Origin: Alviniconcha marisindica
Lineage: Eukaryota > Mollusca > Gastropoda > Provannidae
Length of the DNA stretch: 64,000 nt
NCBI GenBank assembly: GCA_018857735.1
Contig: JABMCL010002225.1
Coordinates: forward strand, 760,001 to 824,000
Direction: 5' to 3'
Position 1 is the first letter of the stretch; the number at the start of each line of letters is the position of its first letter. The notes below the pieces were generated by a model that saw nothing but the letters and a program-made list of their open reading frames with translations, was not told the DNA's origin and did no database searches. Positions 23,647-35,215 of the stretch are shown here, piece by piece. The position numbers and the translations under genes are program-made.

Positions 23647-26600
23647 GTAAGTATATGTATGTGCATGTGTTTGTCTAAAATGAAATGCTCATTCTATTCA
23701 CCTTTGTAAATTTGTACAGTATATTATCAAACATTAAAATTTTCTGCGGTTCATAATTTTGTACTGAAATTTAAGTAAATTTGTCCCATGGTCATGGATG
23801 TTTTCTTTGATGTGAAATAAAAGGTAAGTTTGTGAATATATGAACCATTAATGATTATGGACAAATGTTTTTCGCTGCCAGAAAGTGTTCCGACAACAGC
23901 AGAACAGCAACATTTTATTCCTGTCAGGAGTGCAGCAAGAGATGCAGCGTGCCCAAAGTAAGTCATTGTTACCTCTATTTTTCTAGTTTATACACTGGAA
24001 TACTTCTAGTTTATACACTGGGATACTTGTGTCTGTGTGTGTCAGTCTGTTTGGGTGTTGTACATAGGATTCTTTTATCTTTTTTTTACCATTTACAGTT
24101 TTGTAAGGTCACTCAACATATGACTCACTCTTAATGAATGGAGGAGCCACCTGCATGTATTCCATTTGATGGGTAGTTTAATTTAGAACATGTTGCTTTT
24201 TTTGTTCTGATTCGATTAAAGTAAAAACGGTTTTGGCATTTTTCCACTCAGATGTTCAAAGATATGTATGCATCTTTGGATAGAATCTTTCATTTTGTGA
24301 AAGTAATAAAAGGGATTATAAGTTGTTGCTACATTTTGGTTATGACTTCATTCCCACTTTGTACCTGTTTTTAATTGATAATGCAATGGTTGTAATAATT
24401 AATATATGTAGATTGCATTGTTCTGGGCCCATATATATATAATGTATCACACATATGATGAGTAAAAAAGTTGAAAGCAGATAGCTCCTGTTTGCTAAAG
24501 CTCTCCTTCCACATGTGTAAGTCATCAGTAGTCTTAGAAATAGCTATTGGATTGTGTTTATTTTTAGATTGGGAAAGTCCCTTGTTTTACCAACAGTGCA
24601 GTTTGGTAGTCTTAGAAATAGCTATTGGATTGTGTTTATTTTTAGATTGGGAAAGTCCCTTGTTTTACCAACAGTGCAGTGTGATAATCTTAGAAATAGC
24701 TATTGGATTGTGTTTATTTTTAGATTGGGAAAGTCCCTTGTTTTACCAACAGTGCAATGTGCATGGTTTTGAAGACTCCAAATTGATTCAACACCGTGTG
24801 ACATGTGACAACAGCCCAAGTTCAAAGTTCAGTCAAAGGTTGCTGCAATTGTAGCATATGTCGGTGACCCAATGACCCCTTCCCATTCATGACTTTCCTG
24901 TCTCTTCTTTGCTGCCTGTGTTGATTATGATGTGTCTTGATGCCTAAATCCAAATTTTCTTGAATAATCTGTGGTCTTTAATAGTATGCAGGATGGCGTC
25001 GGTCAATACAAGTGTTTGTTTTCTCTGCAATAGTAGCTTCTGTTAGTAATGGCAGTATCAGAGCTGCCATTTTTATACAGCATTTAGGCTGCTTAAATGT
25101 AGAAAAATGAGTCTATACCTTTGAATGCACTTAGGCTGGTTGGATAGCCCTATTTGTGCCTCACACATGCCAATTTTGTCAGTGCCCTCACCATTTAGAA
25201 GTTAAACACAATTGGTCTTTATACCTATTGGCCTGATGAAATGTTTCATTCCAATATAACACTTAAACAGTTGTGGTCAACAGGGTGTTCAAAATCAGTT
25301 ATCCCACTATCTGTCCCTTTTATGAACAAACTTGTTTATAAATTTGACATTCTGGTTTCATCTCTGTTCTTACTCAGTTAGCAAGTTCTTTTTTGTTTTG
25401 TTTGTTTGTTTTTTGCATTAACTAGTAATTTCTGGTGTTTTACCTGTTAAACTTAGCATATACCTGGAGGAGATGGGGGAATCAGCAATTGGTCAGACAT
25501 ATCGGCTATAATTTTGTTTGACCACTTATGTATATATCACCCTGATATAACCGCACTGGTTGACTGGGCATAAAACACCAATTTACTTACTTACTCTCAA
25601 CATATATCAAATAAATAAATACAGTCTTCTCTAGAGCTTTTTATTTTTTAATGTCAGTGACAATGAGATGAAAAAGGGGGGGGGGGGGAGGGAAGTGTGC
25701 ACATTTTTCACCCCCAGGAACCTCAGGAACTGACTGGGCAAGGAAATTAAAAACCAAAAGATTTTAATTTTTATCATTTTTATTGCTGATAACATTTTCC
25801 ATCCTGATGTACATTATGTGTGTTATACTATGCTTCTTGAGCCGCAGGGTAGGAGCTTTACAAATTTCCATTAATTTTATTGTGTTGGGCTGTGAATGAA
25901 TGAAAGTGGAATGGCTCTGTAGATATAATAATAAATGCAGCAAAGAGAGTGTACTGGCATTGGTTACGGGCATGCATGGTGAGTGTGTTTGTGTGTGTGT
26001 ATGTACATGTGTGTGTGTGTGTGCACGTTCTAGATGGGGAAGGGTGCAGGGAGCATTCTAGCAGAGCTCTAACAGTAGTGTAGACAGCCAAGTAATTGAC
26101 CAGTTACAGCTACTGTCTGACTGGTTTTCACAAACCACTTTTGCCTCCCTATAGATGTCACACCGGTTCGAAAAATGTCTGTTGCCATCACTGTGTAGTA
26201 CAGGTGAGGGGTAGACCTATGTATTAGGGGTGTTGGTTGTAAATGATGACATGCAATGAGTAAATTAAAACACAGGCTTACAAGATCTGTTTTCAAGTAT
26301 TATGAGTAAACTTTTAAGCAAACATCCCATGAATGATGATTCTAAATATTTGCATCAATTACATTCAGTGTTAGTGGTGCTGTAGTACAGTTATGACAAA
26401 CATCACGATTGTGGTAATAATAGCAACATTTCAGCGAGACTGCTCACTTACCAGCACAGGGGCAATGAACAAACAATGTAGCATATGTGTGTAGAATGCA
26501 TACAGGCTGTGATGAAGACATAGCCTTTTTTCTTTTTTAGGTCAAAGTGTAGAAAAAACAAGCAGTTAATTGTTGAGGCATTACATTTAAATCCTGAAGA

Positions 26601-28298
26601 CCTTAAACAGAGTAAATCTGATGGGAACAACAACAGAAAAGAAGATTCCTACTCCCTTCTTAAAGAGCATATGGGGTGCATCAGTCCGCCCCTGGAGCTG
26701 AATCCAGTTTCTGGCCCACAATGCTAAGCAGAGGGCAGAGTCTGAGTGGTTATCAAAAATCTGAGCCTTGTGGGGACCATTATTATGTTGGTTGCCTAGG
26801 TCAGACACATGTTTTGCTGCCTGAGTAGCTCAAGAGTGACCACTGGCACATAATGGTGATGCATTTTTGTTGTTGTGCAAGATGGAAACTTAAGGGCTTT
26901 GGTTACTGGCCATTCTCTGTTCAGGCTCCCCTTGTCTGGAACAACCTTCCTGCTCACATCCGACACTGCAGTTCTCTCAAAGCTCAAAACTTCTCTTAAA
27001 ACTTTATTCTTGCCTACTCTGAGCTACTCTACCCCTTTCAGCATTCACAGGCATTGGATGTTGTACCTGATTTTATCTTGATTTTGCTGCTGACATCTTC
27101 ACTGGCTGACTGTGGTTTGTTGTTGTTTTGGGGGGCTGGGTGGGGGAGGGGGGGGGGGGGGGGCAGCAAGGAGTTGCCAGATTGTGTGGGTGTTGGTGTG
27201 CATGTGTGTGGACACAGGGGAGGGGGAGGGATAGAGTGAGATATATAATGCATTATTAAATTAGGTTGTGTATTGTTGCAATGTTTTATGTATAGCGCTT
27301 TGAGCCTCATGCATAGAGGGATTTGGCACATTAAAAATGCATTTATTATTATGGTGAAAGGATAATGAGCCCAACACAATGAAAGAAAACCACTGTCTAG
27401 GTGGTAGACTCAGTTAGCCTGGGAAAATACTTTTTGCTAACATGCCTAAGAAGCTCAAAATGAAGGGAGATGTGTATTTCAGAAGAAAACCTAGCCATCA
27501 CGGTATTCCCACATCTACCACTGAGTGCCAGACATTCCAATGCTAGAGTCTGGTAGGGAGGGAGGGGTCAGTACACAAGCTTATAACCTAACAGCACTGA
27601 CCATTGCAATAACAATGACCAATGGGATTGCAGCTGGCTTTCGTCAATGCGTGGCTAACTGCCTTGTGTACAGATAGGGATAAAAACAGCATTGTAAAGT
27701 ATGGGCTGGTTACTCACCCACAATCAACGAATAAGGGCAGTTCAACTTTGTTTATAAAGTCTGAAATGGTTGATGTGCTCAAAGCATGTAAATACAAGTA
27801 CTTGAGGAACACCTAGAGATTCAAAGTAGTATCATTTAAAGTTAAGGAGTTATAAGCTGATAAATGAGTATGGGTCAATTTCTCACCCAGTCACCGGTGA
27901 AGGTTACAGTTCAGTCAACCACTTTCTGTTTTGCCCTAAAGGAAGGCCAGGTATGTCTGATGTCCTCCCCCTGTTTGGAGTTTCATGGCTATTCTTTTAT
28001 TCCATTTTTCTATCTTCTCTCTTGTCCCATTCTTTTTCTGTTTATGGCCACTGAAACTTCTGAAAATATTACTATTAAGCAATAGGTTCTTATAGAGAAG
28101 CTGGTAGGTGCGTGGTTTGTGCAGCATGCTGCAATATGGCATTTGTATTTTGTGCACAAAGAAATTTAAATTCTTTTTTGTCATGAGGTGATCCTATGTG
28201 GTTAACAGAGTGTTAAAATCCAGTTACTTACCTGGTACTTACTCTTCTTCTCTATCACAAACTCATCCTGAAGTGACCCTGTGCAGTCCAAGAACAAG

Positions 28299-28369
<71 letters not shown>

Positions 28370-29133
28370 ACTAACACAGTCACAAACACGCTAAAGGTCC
28401 AACTGCATCAAAGCACATTGTAACAAGTCAGTTGTAATGTGTTTCCTCTTTGTCACCATGATATAACCGCAATGGTTGACTGGGCATAAAACACCAAGTT
28501 ACTTACAAGTTTCCTCTTTGCAACAGGAACACTTATATGAGAGGAGCAAGTTCTAGGATTTTAACATCCCATCAACTGCATAGGGTCACCTCAATATGAA
28601 TAAACACTATTTAAATTTTCACAAATTCAAAAATCTTCTGGAGACACATATTATCAGGGTCACAAAAAACAAGTCATATCACATGCAAAAAGCTGGGTCA
28701 CAGTTCCAGGCACAACAGTCTAAATAGACCACAATTTCACCTGTGTACAGTTGGTGAAAGACATAAATTTGTCTTGTCAAGAAGAGAAAACTAGCTTCCA
28801 TGCAGGTATTCTTACCCCATGAAAAATTTTTGAAGTACTTTTACACCAGTGCTATAAAAGTAGTAAACGTTTGTTTTGTGTGTGAAATTTTCTTATGCAA
28901 ATGCTTGAATAAGAGAAACTGGAACATAAGACAGCCATTTTGCCAGTCCCAAATAGTTCTGCTGTAATCTGTAACTGTGCCAGCAAATTTTCAAATGATT
29001 GCAAATCACATCTTGTATGCCTGTTGCAGAAAACTTGGCCAGTCTACAGAGAGAGTACGAACAACTGGAAGCCACTTCTCTGGAGGAAACTCAGCTAGCT
29101 GAAGAGTCTGAGAAAGAGGATGGCATATCCTGA
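23593..29133 (+). CDS. C-terminal three exons of an unidentified coiled-coil protein
   Basis: Three exons with canonical splice sites and matching phases: 23,593-23,646 (phase 0 to 0), 23,882-23,957 (0 to 1) and 29,030-29,133 (1 to stop TGA at 29,131). The joined 77 residues start IKEQEILQYELSSLRAKA, continue KVFRQQQNSNILF, and end EESEKEDGIS. Heptad-like Leu/Ile spacing with high Glu/Gln/Lys content predicts a coiled coil with an acidic tail. Upstream exons must exist, because the first exon opens at a phase-0 acceptor, but I could not find them in the window. From memory of families, the pattern is reminiscent of the CCDC172 C-terminus; this is a weak guess, so no symbol is given. The gene runs convergently with CCDC174. 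Confidence 0.7.
23882..23957 (+). CDS. Coiled-coil gene, exon (penultimate)
   Basis: Acceptor TTTTTCGCTGCCAG, donor GTAAGT. It encodes KVFRQQQNSNILF through QEMQRAQ. Confidence 0.72.
24418..24500 (+). repeat. Interspersed repeat family C fragment
   Basis: GGGCCCATATA through GATGAG and GCAGATAGC matches 5965-6025. Confidence 0.65.
24529..24765. repeat. 78-bp tandem repeat, three near-identical units
   Basis: Units start at 24,531, 24,609 and 24,687, each beginning TCTTAGAAATAGCTATTGG and ending near CCAACAGTGCA. Because 78 is divisible by three, an ORF passes through all units; I regard that as a by-product. Confidence 0.95.
25028..25215 (+). repeat. Interspersed repeat family C, copy 3
   Basis: It joins the part seen at 14,610-14,745 (reverse) to the part seen at 6110-6185, so it shows that both belong to one family. 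Confidence 0.75.
25416..26193 (+). repeat. Interspersed repeat family E, copy 5, interrupted
   Basis: E sequence at 25,416-25,525 and 26,028-26,193 is split by about 500 bp. That stretch begins with the tail motif GGTTGACTGGGCATAAAACA (25,540-25,590; also at 28,459 and 54,692) and includes a G-run at 25,677-25,688. Confidence 0.7.
26535..26628 (-). repeat. Repeat family J, copy 2
   Basis: Reverse match to 23,226-23,335. Confidence 0.7.
26868..27353 (+). mobile_element. 3' end of a CR1/L2-like non-LTR retrotransposon, copy K1
   Basis: It aligns with 39,431-39,865 and 40,383-40,440. In its first 150 bp a frame gives GTTFLLTSDTAVLSKLKTSL, a decayed form of the NNLP...LK.FK.SLKT tail of CR1/L2 ORF2. 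The 3' end runs TATAGCGCTTTGAGCC then TTATTATTAT, a typical short terminal microsatellite. A G-rich patch lies at 27,129-27,164. Confidence 0.75.
27354..28184. other. Unannotated spacer
   Basis: No repeat family or gene recognised. Confidence 0.5.
28185..28592. mobile_element. Candidate TIR element, family F
   Basis: The left end GAGGTGATCCTATG...GTTAAAATCC (28,185-28,221) reappears inverted at the right end (28,556-28,592), 29 of 37 positions identical. Related ends lie alone at 28,259-28,288, 38,443-38,487 and 61,665-61,708. An AC microsatellite occupies 28,301-28,369. No target duplication was found. Confidence 0.55.
29030..29133 (+). CDS. Coiled-coil gene, last exon
   Basis: Acceptor CCTGTTGCAG, reading NLASLQREYEQLEATSLEE to the stop. 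A possible AATAAA polyadenylation signal occurs near 29,802 and another near 30,714; neither can be confirmed. Confidence 0.72.
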
Positions 29134-29363
29134 TGCCATTTTGATCAATACAATACATATATAGTCATCTAAGTCTGTTACTTGTAACTTGCATGAAGAC
29201 ATTTGCTAGTGTCTGCAATATGATGCAAATATTTTGGAAAGGCAGAGAGAGAGAGAGTGTGTGTGTCTTTGGAAAGTGTGTATTAATACTGTCCTCATAA
29301 ATCGCCTGCCAAAAACTATTTTTTAAACCTCTTGCTCAATCTCTTCATTTTCTTTATCACTTA

Positions 29364-29370
<7 letters not shown>

Positions 29371-29404
<34 letters not shown>
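29371..29404. repeat. (GT)n microsatellite
   Basis: Pure GT array in the region downstream of the coiled-coil gene stop. Confidence 0.95.
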
Positions 29405-29405
<1 letters not shown>

Positions 29406-30423
29406 GTAAATCACTCTACACACCCATTTTATATCTTTATTATTAATATTACTAACTGAATTAAACTTATCATAAGTAGTCCATACATTCAAAGTGTTGA
29501 TATACATCTTTACAAGTCTATAATAATGTGAATGTGAACAAAATTGCAAATTGTACAAATCTCCCTCTCCTCCTCACCTCCCTCCTCTCTCCCTCTCTCT
29601 GGCTCAGTATTATGAGAACAAATCTTCTTCCACTCACTTCGTTCAGATGTTTAATTGGATCAGTTATCATGAGAAATGTATTGCAAACTATTTCAGTGTC
29701 TGGGTACTTGTATTTCTACTAAACAGTTCAAGTCCCTGGCTTGTAACTTACAAAACTGAATGCAGAAGCAGAAAAATATTGCCATACATTACATAATTTC
29801 CAAATAAATGGGACAAGAACTAAAGGTTCATCTAGTTGAGTAGCAGTGTTCACTGACATTGTACAGTGTACATATTCATCCTTCATGAGAATTTATATAG
29901 ACAAACTGATAGGCAATGCCATTTGTTAAAATGCAGGTTAGGTTGGCTGTTGATGAATTAACTTTATGAATTAATTTGTCAATGCTGGTAATCATGTGTG
30001 ATTATTTATGTCACTTATTCATTGTATGTTGAACATTTTACATTTTCCACTCTCCTTTGAGTAGCTGTGCTCACTGTCTTTGAGGGAATCACAAGTCAAG
30101 CAGCTTAGGATCACATTCAAAAGACTCCTAACTTGAGTCTGACAGTGTGTGTGTGTGTGGCTAATTTTACAAATAAGCATATGATTTTAAACGTAGTCTT
30201 AGTTATTAAATTATACTTGGGGTGTGAATTCATTTGATCAAATTGTATCATTAGTTAGGGTGGGGCAGCATGGTCTTCAGTGCTGCATTTATGTGTAATA
30301 CTTGGTTGTTGCTACAACTATTATGAGTTATGCCTGTGTGTGTTTAGTGTGAGTACAGCAGCTGTTTACCTGTGTGTTTAGTGTGAATATGCCTGTTGAC
30401 CTGTGTCTTTATACTTTGTCTAT

Positions 30424-30426
<3 letters not shown>

Positions 30427-30486
<60 letters not shown>
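30427..30486. repeat. (CT)n microsatellite
   Basis: About 30 uninterrupted CT units. Confidence 0.97.
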
Positions 30487-30487
<1 letters not shown>

Positions 30488-30489
30488 TT

Positions 30490-31767
30490 TATATATTTCA
30501 TTTTCATCAGTATTTTTATTTAGATTTATTTCTGTGTTTTCTTTGTTGGTTTCCTTAGATATATATATATATAAAACATTATTTACTCTTATTTTCTTCT
30601 TCACTCTCTCTCACTCTCTCTAAATGATGCCTGTAATTTTATATTTACTCATCAGTAGCTTAGTAAGGACTAGTTGTTAGCTTTTTGACTGAACCTAAAC
30701 TACAATCCTTGTAAAATAAAGTTTTCAAGTTCTCTCTTCAGTCTTTCTTTTTTCTCCCTTTTGAAGCCCGTCTAATGGAATTGCGCCTCATTGTGGGAAA
30801 ATAAAGTATGATAGATTACAATGGACAAGTTCTGCCTTTGTGCCTGACCAGCTGTCCATTTTTCTTCGCCCATATTTTTTAATCTAAAAATTAATGTTCG
30901 TCGAGTGAAATGACCGTGCACTCACCTCTGTTGAACAACGTACCAGTCGGCAAGGGGCGATACTCGTACCAAACTCACGCCTCGCTCGTGGGAATGGTCT
31001 ATAGACATGGTTTTATATGCTTTCCATAAAGCCAACACTCAAAGTGTTTTACTACATGAAATTGTTTTAAGGTAAATGTACTGTACTGGAAATACATCAC
31101 AGATTCATAATGTAGCTTATTGCAACCAGTTTTAGTACACACACATCTGTCGTAATAAGCTTGTCCAAAGCTGATTTTCATTTAAAAGAGGAAGCAGAAT
31201 CAGTTCAAGTCAATCTCTTTATTTGCTTATTTAACAAAACTTTTCATAAATGGTAATAAAAATCAAGTAGACATTTAATGATTTATTCACAGTTACTTGT
31301 CAGTTAGTGTTATTTTCCTCTCAGAACACATATGAATGAAACTGAAAAGTAACTATCATTAAAAAAAAATGTAAAACTACAAAACTACAACAATCACTGT
31401 GTGAGGACTGCATTTTGTGAATTGCATTTTTTTTTTTTTTTTTTTTTTAAAGCACAATGCATGCATGCAGCTTGTGTGTGTGTGTGTGAGTATGTGTTGT
31501 TTTAATTGTTGTACTCTTAATCTGTGGCTGTATTTATTTGTACATTAATTTTTAAAATAAGTAGAATGCATACATACTGGTTGTGTGTATATATGTGTAT
31601 GGGAGGGGGGAGGGTGTGGGGCAGGTTGGGGAGGTGGTGTTGTGGGGGGGTGTAAGCGAGAGAAAGAGATAGATGTATGGGTGTGCGTGTGTCTTAATAG
31701 CTGTATTTTTAATGTGTCTAAACTCACTTGCATATTTTAGCAGTGTATGTATGTGATATTGATATAT

Positions 31768-31799
<32 letters not shown>

Positions 31800-32500
31800 C
31801 ACAGTAATATTAATAGTGTATGTGTGTGTGTGTAATCAATAGTTAATGCACTAGGCCTATACTATTTGTTATAATTTATGTTTGTTTATTTTGCTTGTGG
31901 CCATAATTTGAATTTCCTGTGTTTACAGAGGACAAATGAATATTCTTGATTCTTAAAAAGCAGTATATGTATAGATATAAATTGTATATTGCTGTAATGC
32001 GCACTGTTGTGATTCAGACCTCTTTTAAGTTTAAAGACATTTTGATAATTTGACTGAATTAAAAAAAAAATGAAGTGAGAAGCCAAAAGGTAAAACTCAG
32101 GCCACATTCCTTACACTAAGTTAGTAAGTAGCAGTGGGTGTAATATGAAAAGTTATATTCTGAACTACTCCAGGCTTTTTCGACAGAAAAAATAATTAAA
32201 TATGGTGCTTGTCAGTGGGAAGCAAATGTCATCAACACCACTGTCTCACTCAAACATTATATAATTTACAATCTGCCATATAAAGGCACAAACACACTCA
32301 AACACAGTTGGCATACATGCGCCAACAGGAGACTTTGGTCAGGAATGAAAAAGATTACAAAATAAATTAAACCCACGTTGCTGACAGGGTTAGGTCTAGG
32401 ATTAGGCCACATGTCTCATTGTCTGTAGCGTAGAAACTGTAATGATAGCACATAGGCTTGGTGATTTTGTTGCGAATCTTCTTTAAATATACACCCCCAC
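30490..32500. other. AT-rich spacer
   Basis: It holds a TA-rich stretch at 31,762-31,800, a poly(T) at 31,428-31,449 and one copy of GGGAATGGTCTATAGACATG at 30,990 (the other is at 32,892). No gene recognised. Confidence 0.5.
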
Positions 32501-32539
32501 CCCAATTTTTAAAAGCATCAGGATACTGAAAGAAACTGT

Positions 32540-32748
32540 CCGAAATAAAGTAAATAAAATAGTTTTACACAAAGCTCTGCGGATTATAGTGGCAAGCATG
32601 CTGTCACTTTTTTGACCAGTTTCACTGAGCAGTGACCACCTAACTTTCCGCAGTTTCTTGTCGGCAGTTAATCTGTGCAACTTTAATTCACGTCCCTCCA
32701 CCTCCTTTCCTTTGTAGTTCAAACAGCACACACAGTATCCTTCCCCAT
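32540..32748 (-). pseudogene. Possible THAP-like domain fragment
   Basis: In reverse, the frame from about 32,730 reads CCLNYKGKEVEGRELKLHRL, then TADKKLRKVRW. Cys pairs followed by G.E..LHRL..D..LR..W resemble the N-terminal half of a THAP domain. The in-frame upstream start (MGKDTVC, ATG at 32,746-32,748) is in a different frame, so it would be broken. It could be a transposon relic or chance. Confidence 0.4.
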
Positions 32749-32749
32749 G

Positions 32750-34185
32750 GTAGTTATTTTTTAGTACTGCGGTTGATTGAAACTGCCTTCACTCAGGCCA
32801 CACCCACTAGGCCTAACATAGCAGCTGGAACGTCCCAGTCAACAGACTTCCGCCTTACGCAGGGGAAGAGCACTCTAAAATTTCCTCTCATGGGAATGGT
32901 CTATAGACATGTAGTTTCAGAATACATTATTATATATTGCGATGGAGTGGAGTGGTAGGACAGGCAGCAGAATCAGTCAAAGAGGAGACCACAACAGGTG
33001 TACAGCAATCAGGCTTTATTTTTCAACACATCCAAAATGCTCACTTGCACGCATAGATAACAGTGCGGTGCAGGCTGCAAGGAAAACACGCTCTCGCTAC
33101 AATCAAACTGACAGTTGTGATTTCTTGGCCCATACAAGTTGAAATTTCTCAACAATAACAAAACTAATTAAATCATGAACAACGTCAAATAAAATCTAAA
33201 ATTACAACCTTTTAAACCATGTAAACAAAATTTACTTGTAGACATGACTTATTTAATTTACAACAAGCATGTTGCGCCTGTCTATAAACAATTCATACAA
33301 CTAAATCACAGCTGACACAGTGTACAAAATATCACTGTTAATAAAATACATCAGAGTTAAAATGGTACATAATAATTTCAATGCAATGTTCTGTGTGAGA
33401 AGCAAGCCACATTCAAAGACTAGCAACAAAACAACTGGCGTGAACTTTTGCCTGGGGTACTTTATCTTATCACGGTCTCACTGATATCAAACAGTCTATT
33501 AATAAAACTTAGCTTCTACGGCACACAATACCTAATTTCAACCCAAAATAAACAGTGCACATGAAGTCAGTTAAGCAAAATGTTATATTACAAAGCATTG
33601 ATCAACACAGAATTACTGTCAAGTCAAAACAACGATTCACTACTACTGAACAGATTGAGAAAGCTGCACCATGCAAGCGACGGTTATAAAAAGAAAAGAC
33701 CTAGCAAGGCATATGCTGCTGATCTAGCTTGATCCAGCGTCTAAATAAATAACATGTACACCATTCTAAGATGCCAAATTATATTATACATGGTTTGGTG
33801 CATAAAAAGGAGTAGGTAAACAAATAACAAGCCATCAAAATGTAAGGGGAGAAAATAGATTTGGTATCTGTTATACACACTGTGTTAATCGGAGACCACC
33901 TGGGTGTGTGTGTGTGTGCATGTGCATATTCTCTGGTGCTATAATTATGTGATTTGGAATCTTTTATATACACTAACTATGTGATCTGGCATCGTTTATA
34001 TACACTCTACTGCATTCATTAAAGATCACCTCCCTCTGTATATGTGCCGCACACCCTCCCTCTGCAGAACAAAACAAACAATGGAGAGAGGGAGAGAGAA
34101 ACTATTTTTCGGCCTGAATTAAAACAAACACTGCTTGCTCATACTGGGGATGGGAAGACTCCCTCCATCTGATGTTAGTGGAACA
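32750..34185. other. Unannotated AT-rich spacer
   Basis: No gene; the second GGGAATGGTCTATAGACATG is at 32,892-32,911. Confidence 0.5.
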
Positions 34186-34187
34186 GG

Positions 34188-34435
34188 GAATAGCTCAGTG
34201 GTTAGAGCACCAGACTTGTGATTGAACAGTCCAGGGTTTGAGTCCTGGCAGGAGCGGAGGAGAATTTTTTTCTGCAAGGTCAGCTTTCTGTGCCAACTCT
34301 TATTTCAGTATCCATTCCACCCCCATGTTACCACAGTAGCATGTAAAAGATCCCAGTCATTCTATCAAAAGTGCAGGTGGCAGGTTACAGCTAAACACAC
34401 ATGCACCCTACCTATGTGTATGGTGGCTTACTAGC
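34188..34435 (+). mobile_element. tRNA-derived SINE, copy S1
   Basis: The head AATAGCTCAGTGGTTAGAGC is a pol III A box region. GGGTTTGAGTCCTGGC is a B box region at tRNA-like spacing. A shared non-tRNA body follows (TTCCACCCCCATGTTACC and GTGGCAGGTTACAGCTAAAC), also present at 51,849-52,100. It is not a functional tRNA gene because the acceptor stem is not formed. Confidence 0.85.
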
Positions 34436-34439
34436 GTCA

Positions 34440-35215
34440 AAGGACCGAATTAGTAATTATGTGCACATAGTTACCATTACCCACATAAATGACTAATTAT
34501 CTGCACATAATTACTAATTTTGTTTTGATGCATTTATGTCATTGGAAGCAGCACAAAAGGATCATAATTACTGTTATGTGCACAGTTACTAATTTTGTGC
34601 TTTTCAATTGACGCAAGTAAGCCATTGGAACCAAGCATCAAAAGACAGATTACTATGTGAAGATAATTAGTAATTATGTTCAAATAATTAGTAATTAAAC
34701 TGAAGTACCCCTCTTGTGCTTTGCCCAACGGCTTACTAGTGCCAAAAGCACACTATTACTAATTATCACTGACAACTCATGTGCAAAGGACAGCCAGTCA
34801 ATTCAGAGGATGGTCTGATTTCATGCAAATGATTTCCTGAGCAGGAATTTTGTCCTCAGACACAAAGTTCCCCTCGGAGTCATCTTGAATTTTCCTATGG
34901 ATTAAATTCAACAACAAATCTGCCCACATAGAAAACTGCACAGTGCCACTGGCAACCACCATTGTTACAAAGAAAAAGGAAGTGCTTAAAAACCCAAGCA
35001 TTTGGAGTTACACCATTTCATTTTCGACATAATTACAGTTATGACCACATAATTATTAACTACGTACCTTTGATGCAAGTAAGCTGTTTGAGGCAGCACA
35101 AAAGGTACATAATTACTATTATGGACTAATATAATTACTATTAATCGCACATAATTATTAATTCTCTCTATAAGTACTGACTATGTGCTTTTGATGCAAG
35201 TAAACTGTTGACTGT
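34440..35215. repeat. Degenerate AT-rich palindromic repeat region
   Basis: ATAATTACTAATT-type motifs alternate with GATGCAAGTAAGC and GCAGCACAAAAGG blocks. They occur in several units at 34,455-34,770 and 35,027-35,215, around a different 250-bp segment. Confidence 0.65.

Noticed and set aside
24529..24765. CRISPR-like repeat array
   Set aside because: The units are directly adjacent with no unique spacers, in a eukaryotic context.
24471..24854. 127-residue ORF with a 26-residue repeat
   Set aside because: It is explained by the 78-bp triplication in intronic DNA; no start context or homolog.
23226..26628. Family J pair as TIRs of a 3.4-kb transposon
   Set aside because: The stretch between them contains host exons with intact splice sites, and outer flanks show no duplication; more likely two independent insertions.
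34188..34262. True tRNA gene (also at 51,849)
   Set aside because: A and B boxes are present but the acceptor stem does not pair, and a shared non-tRNA body follows, so these are SINEs.
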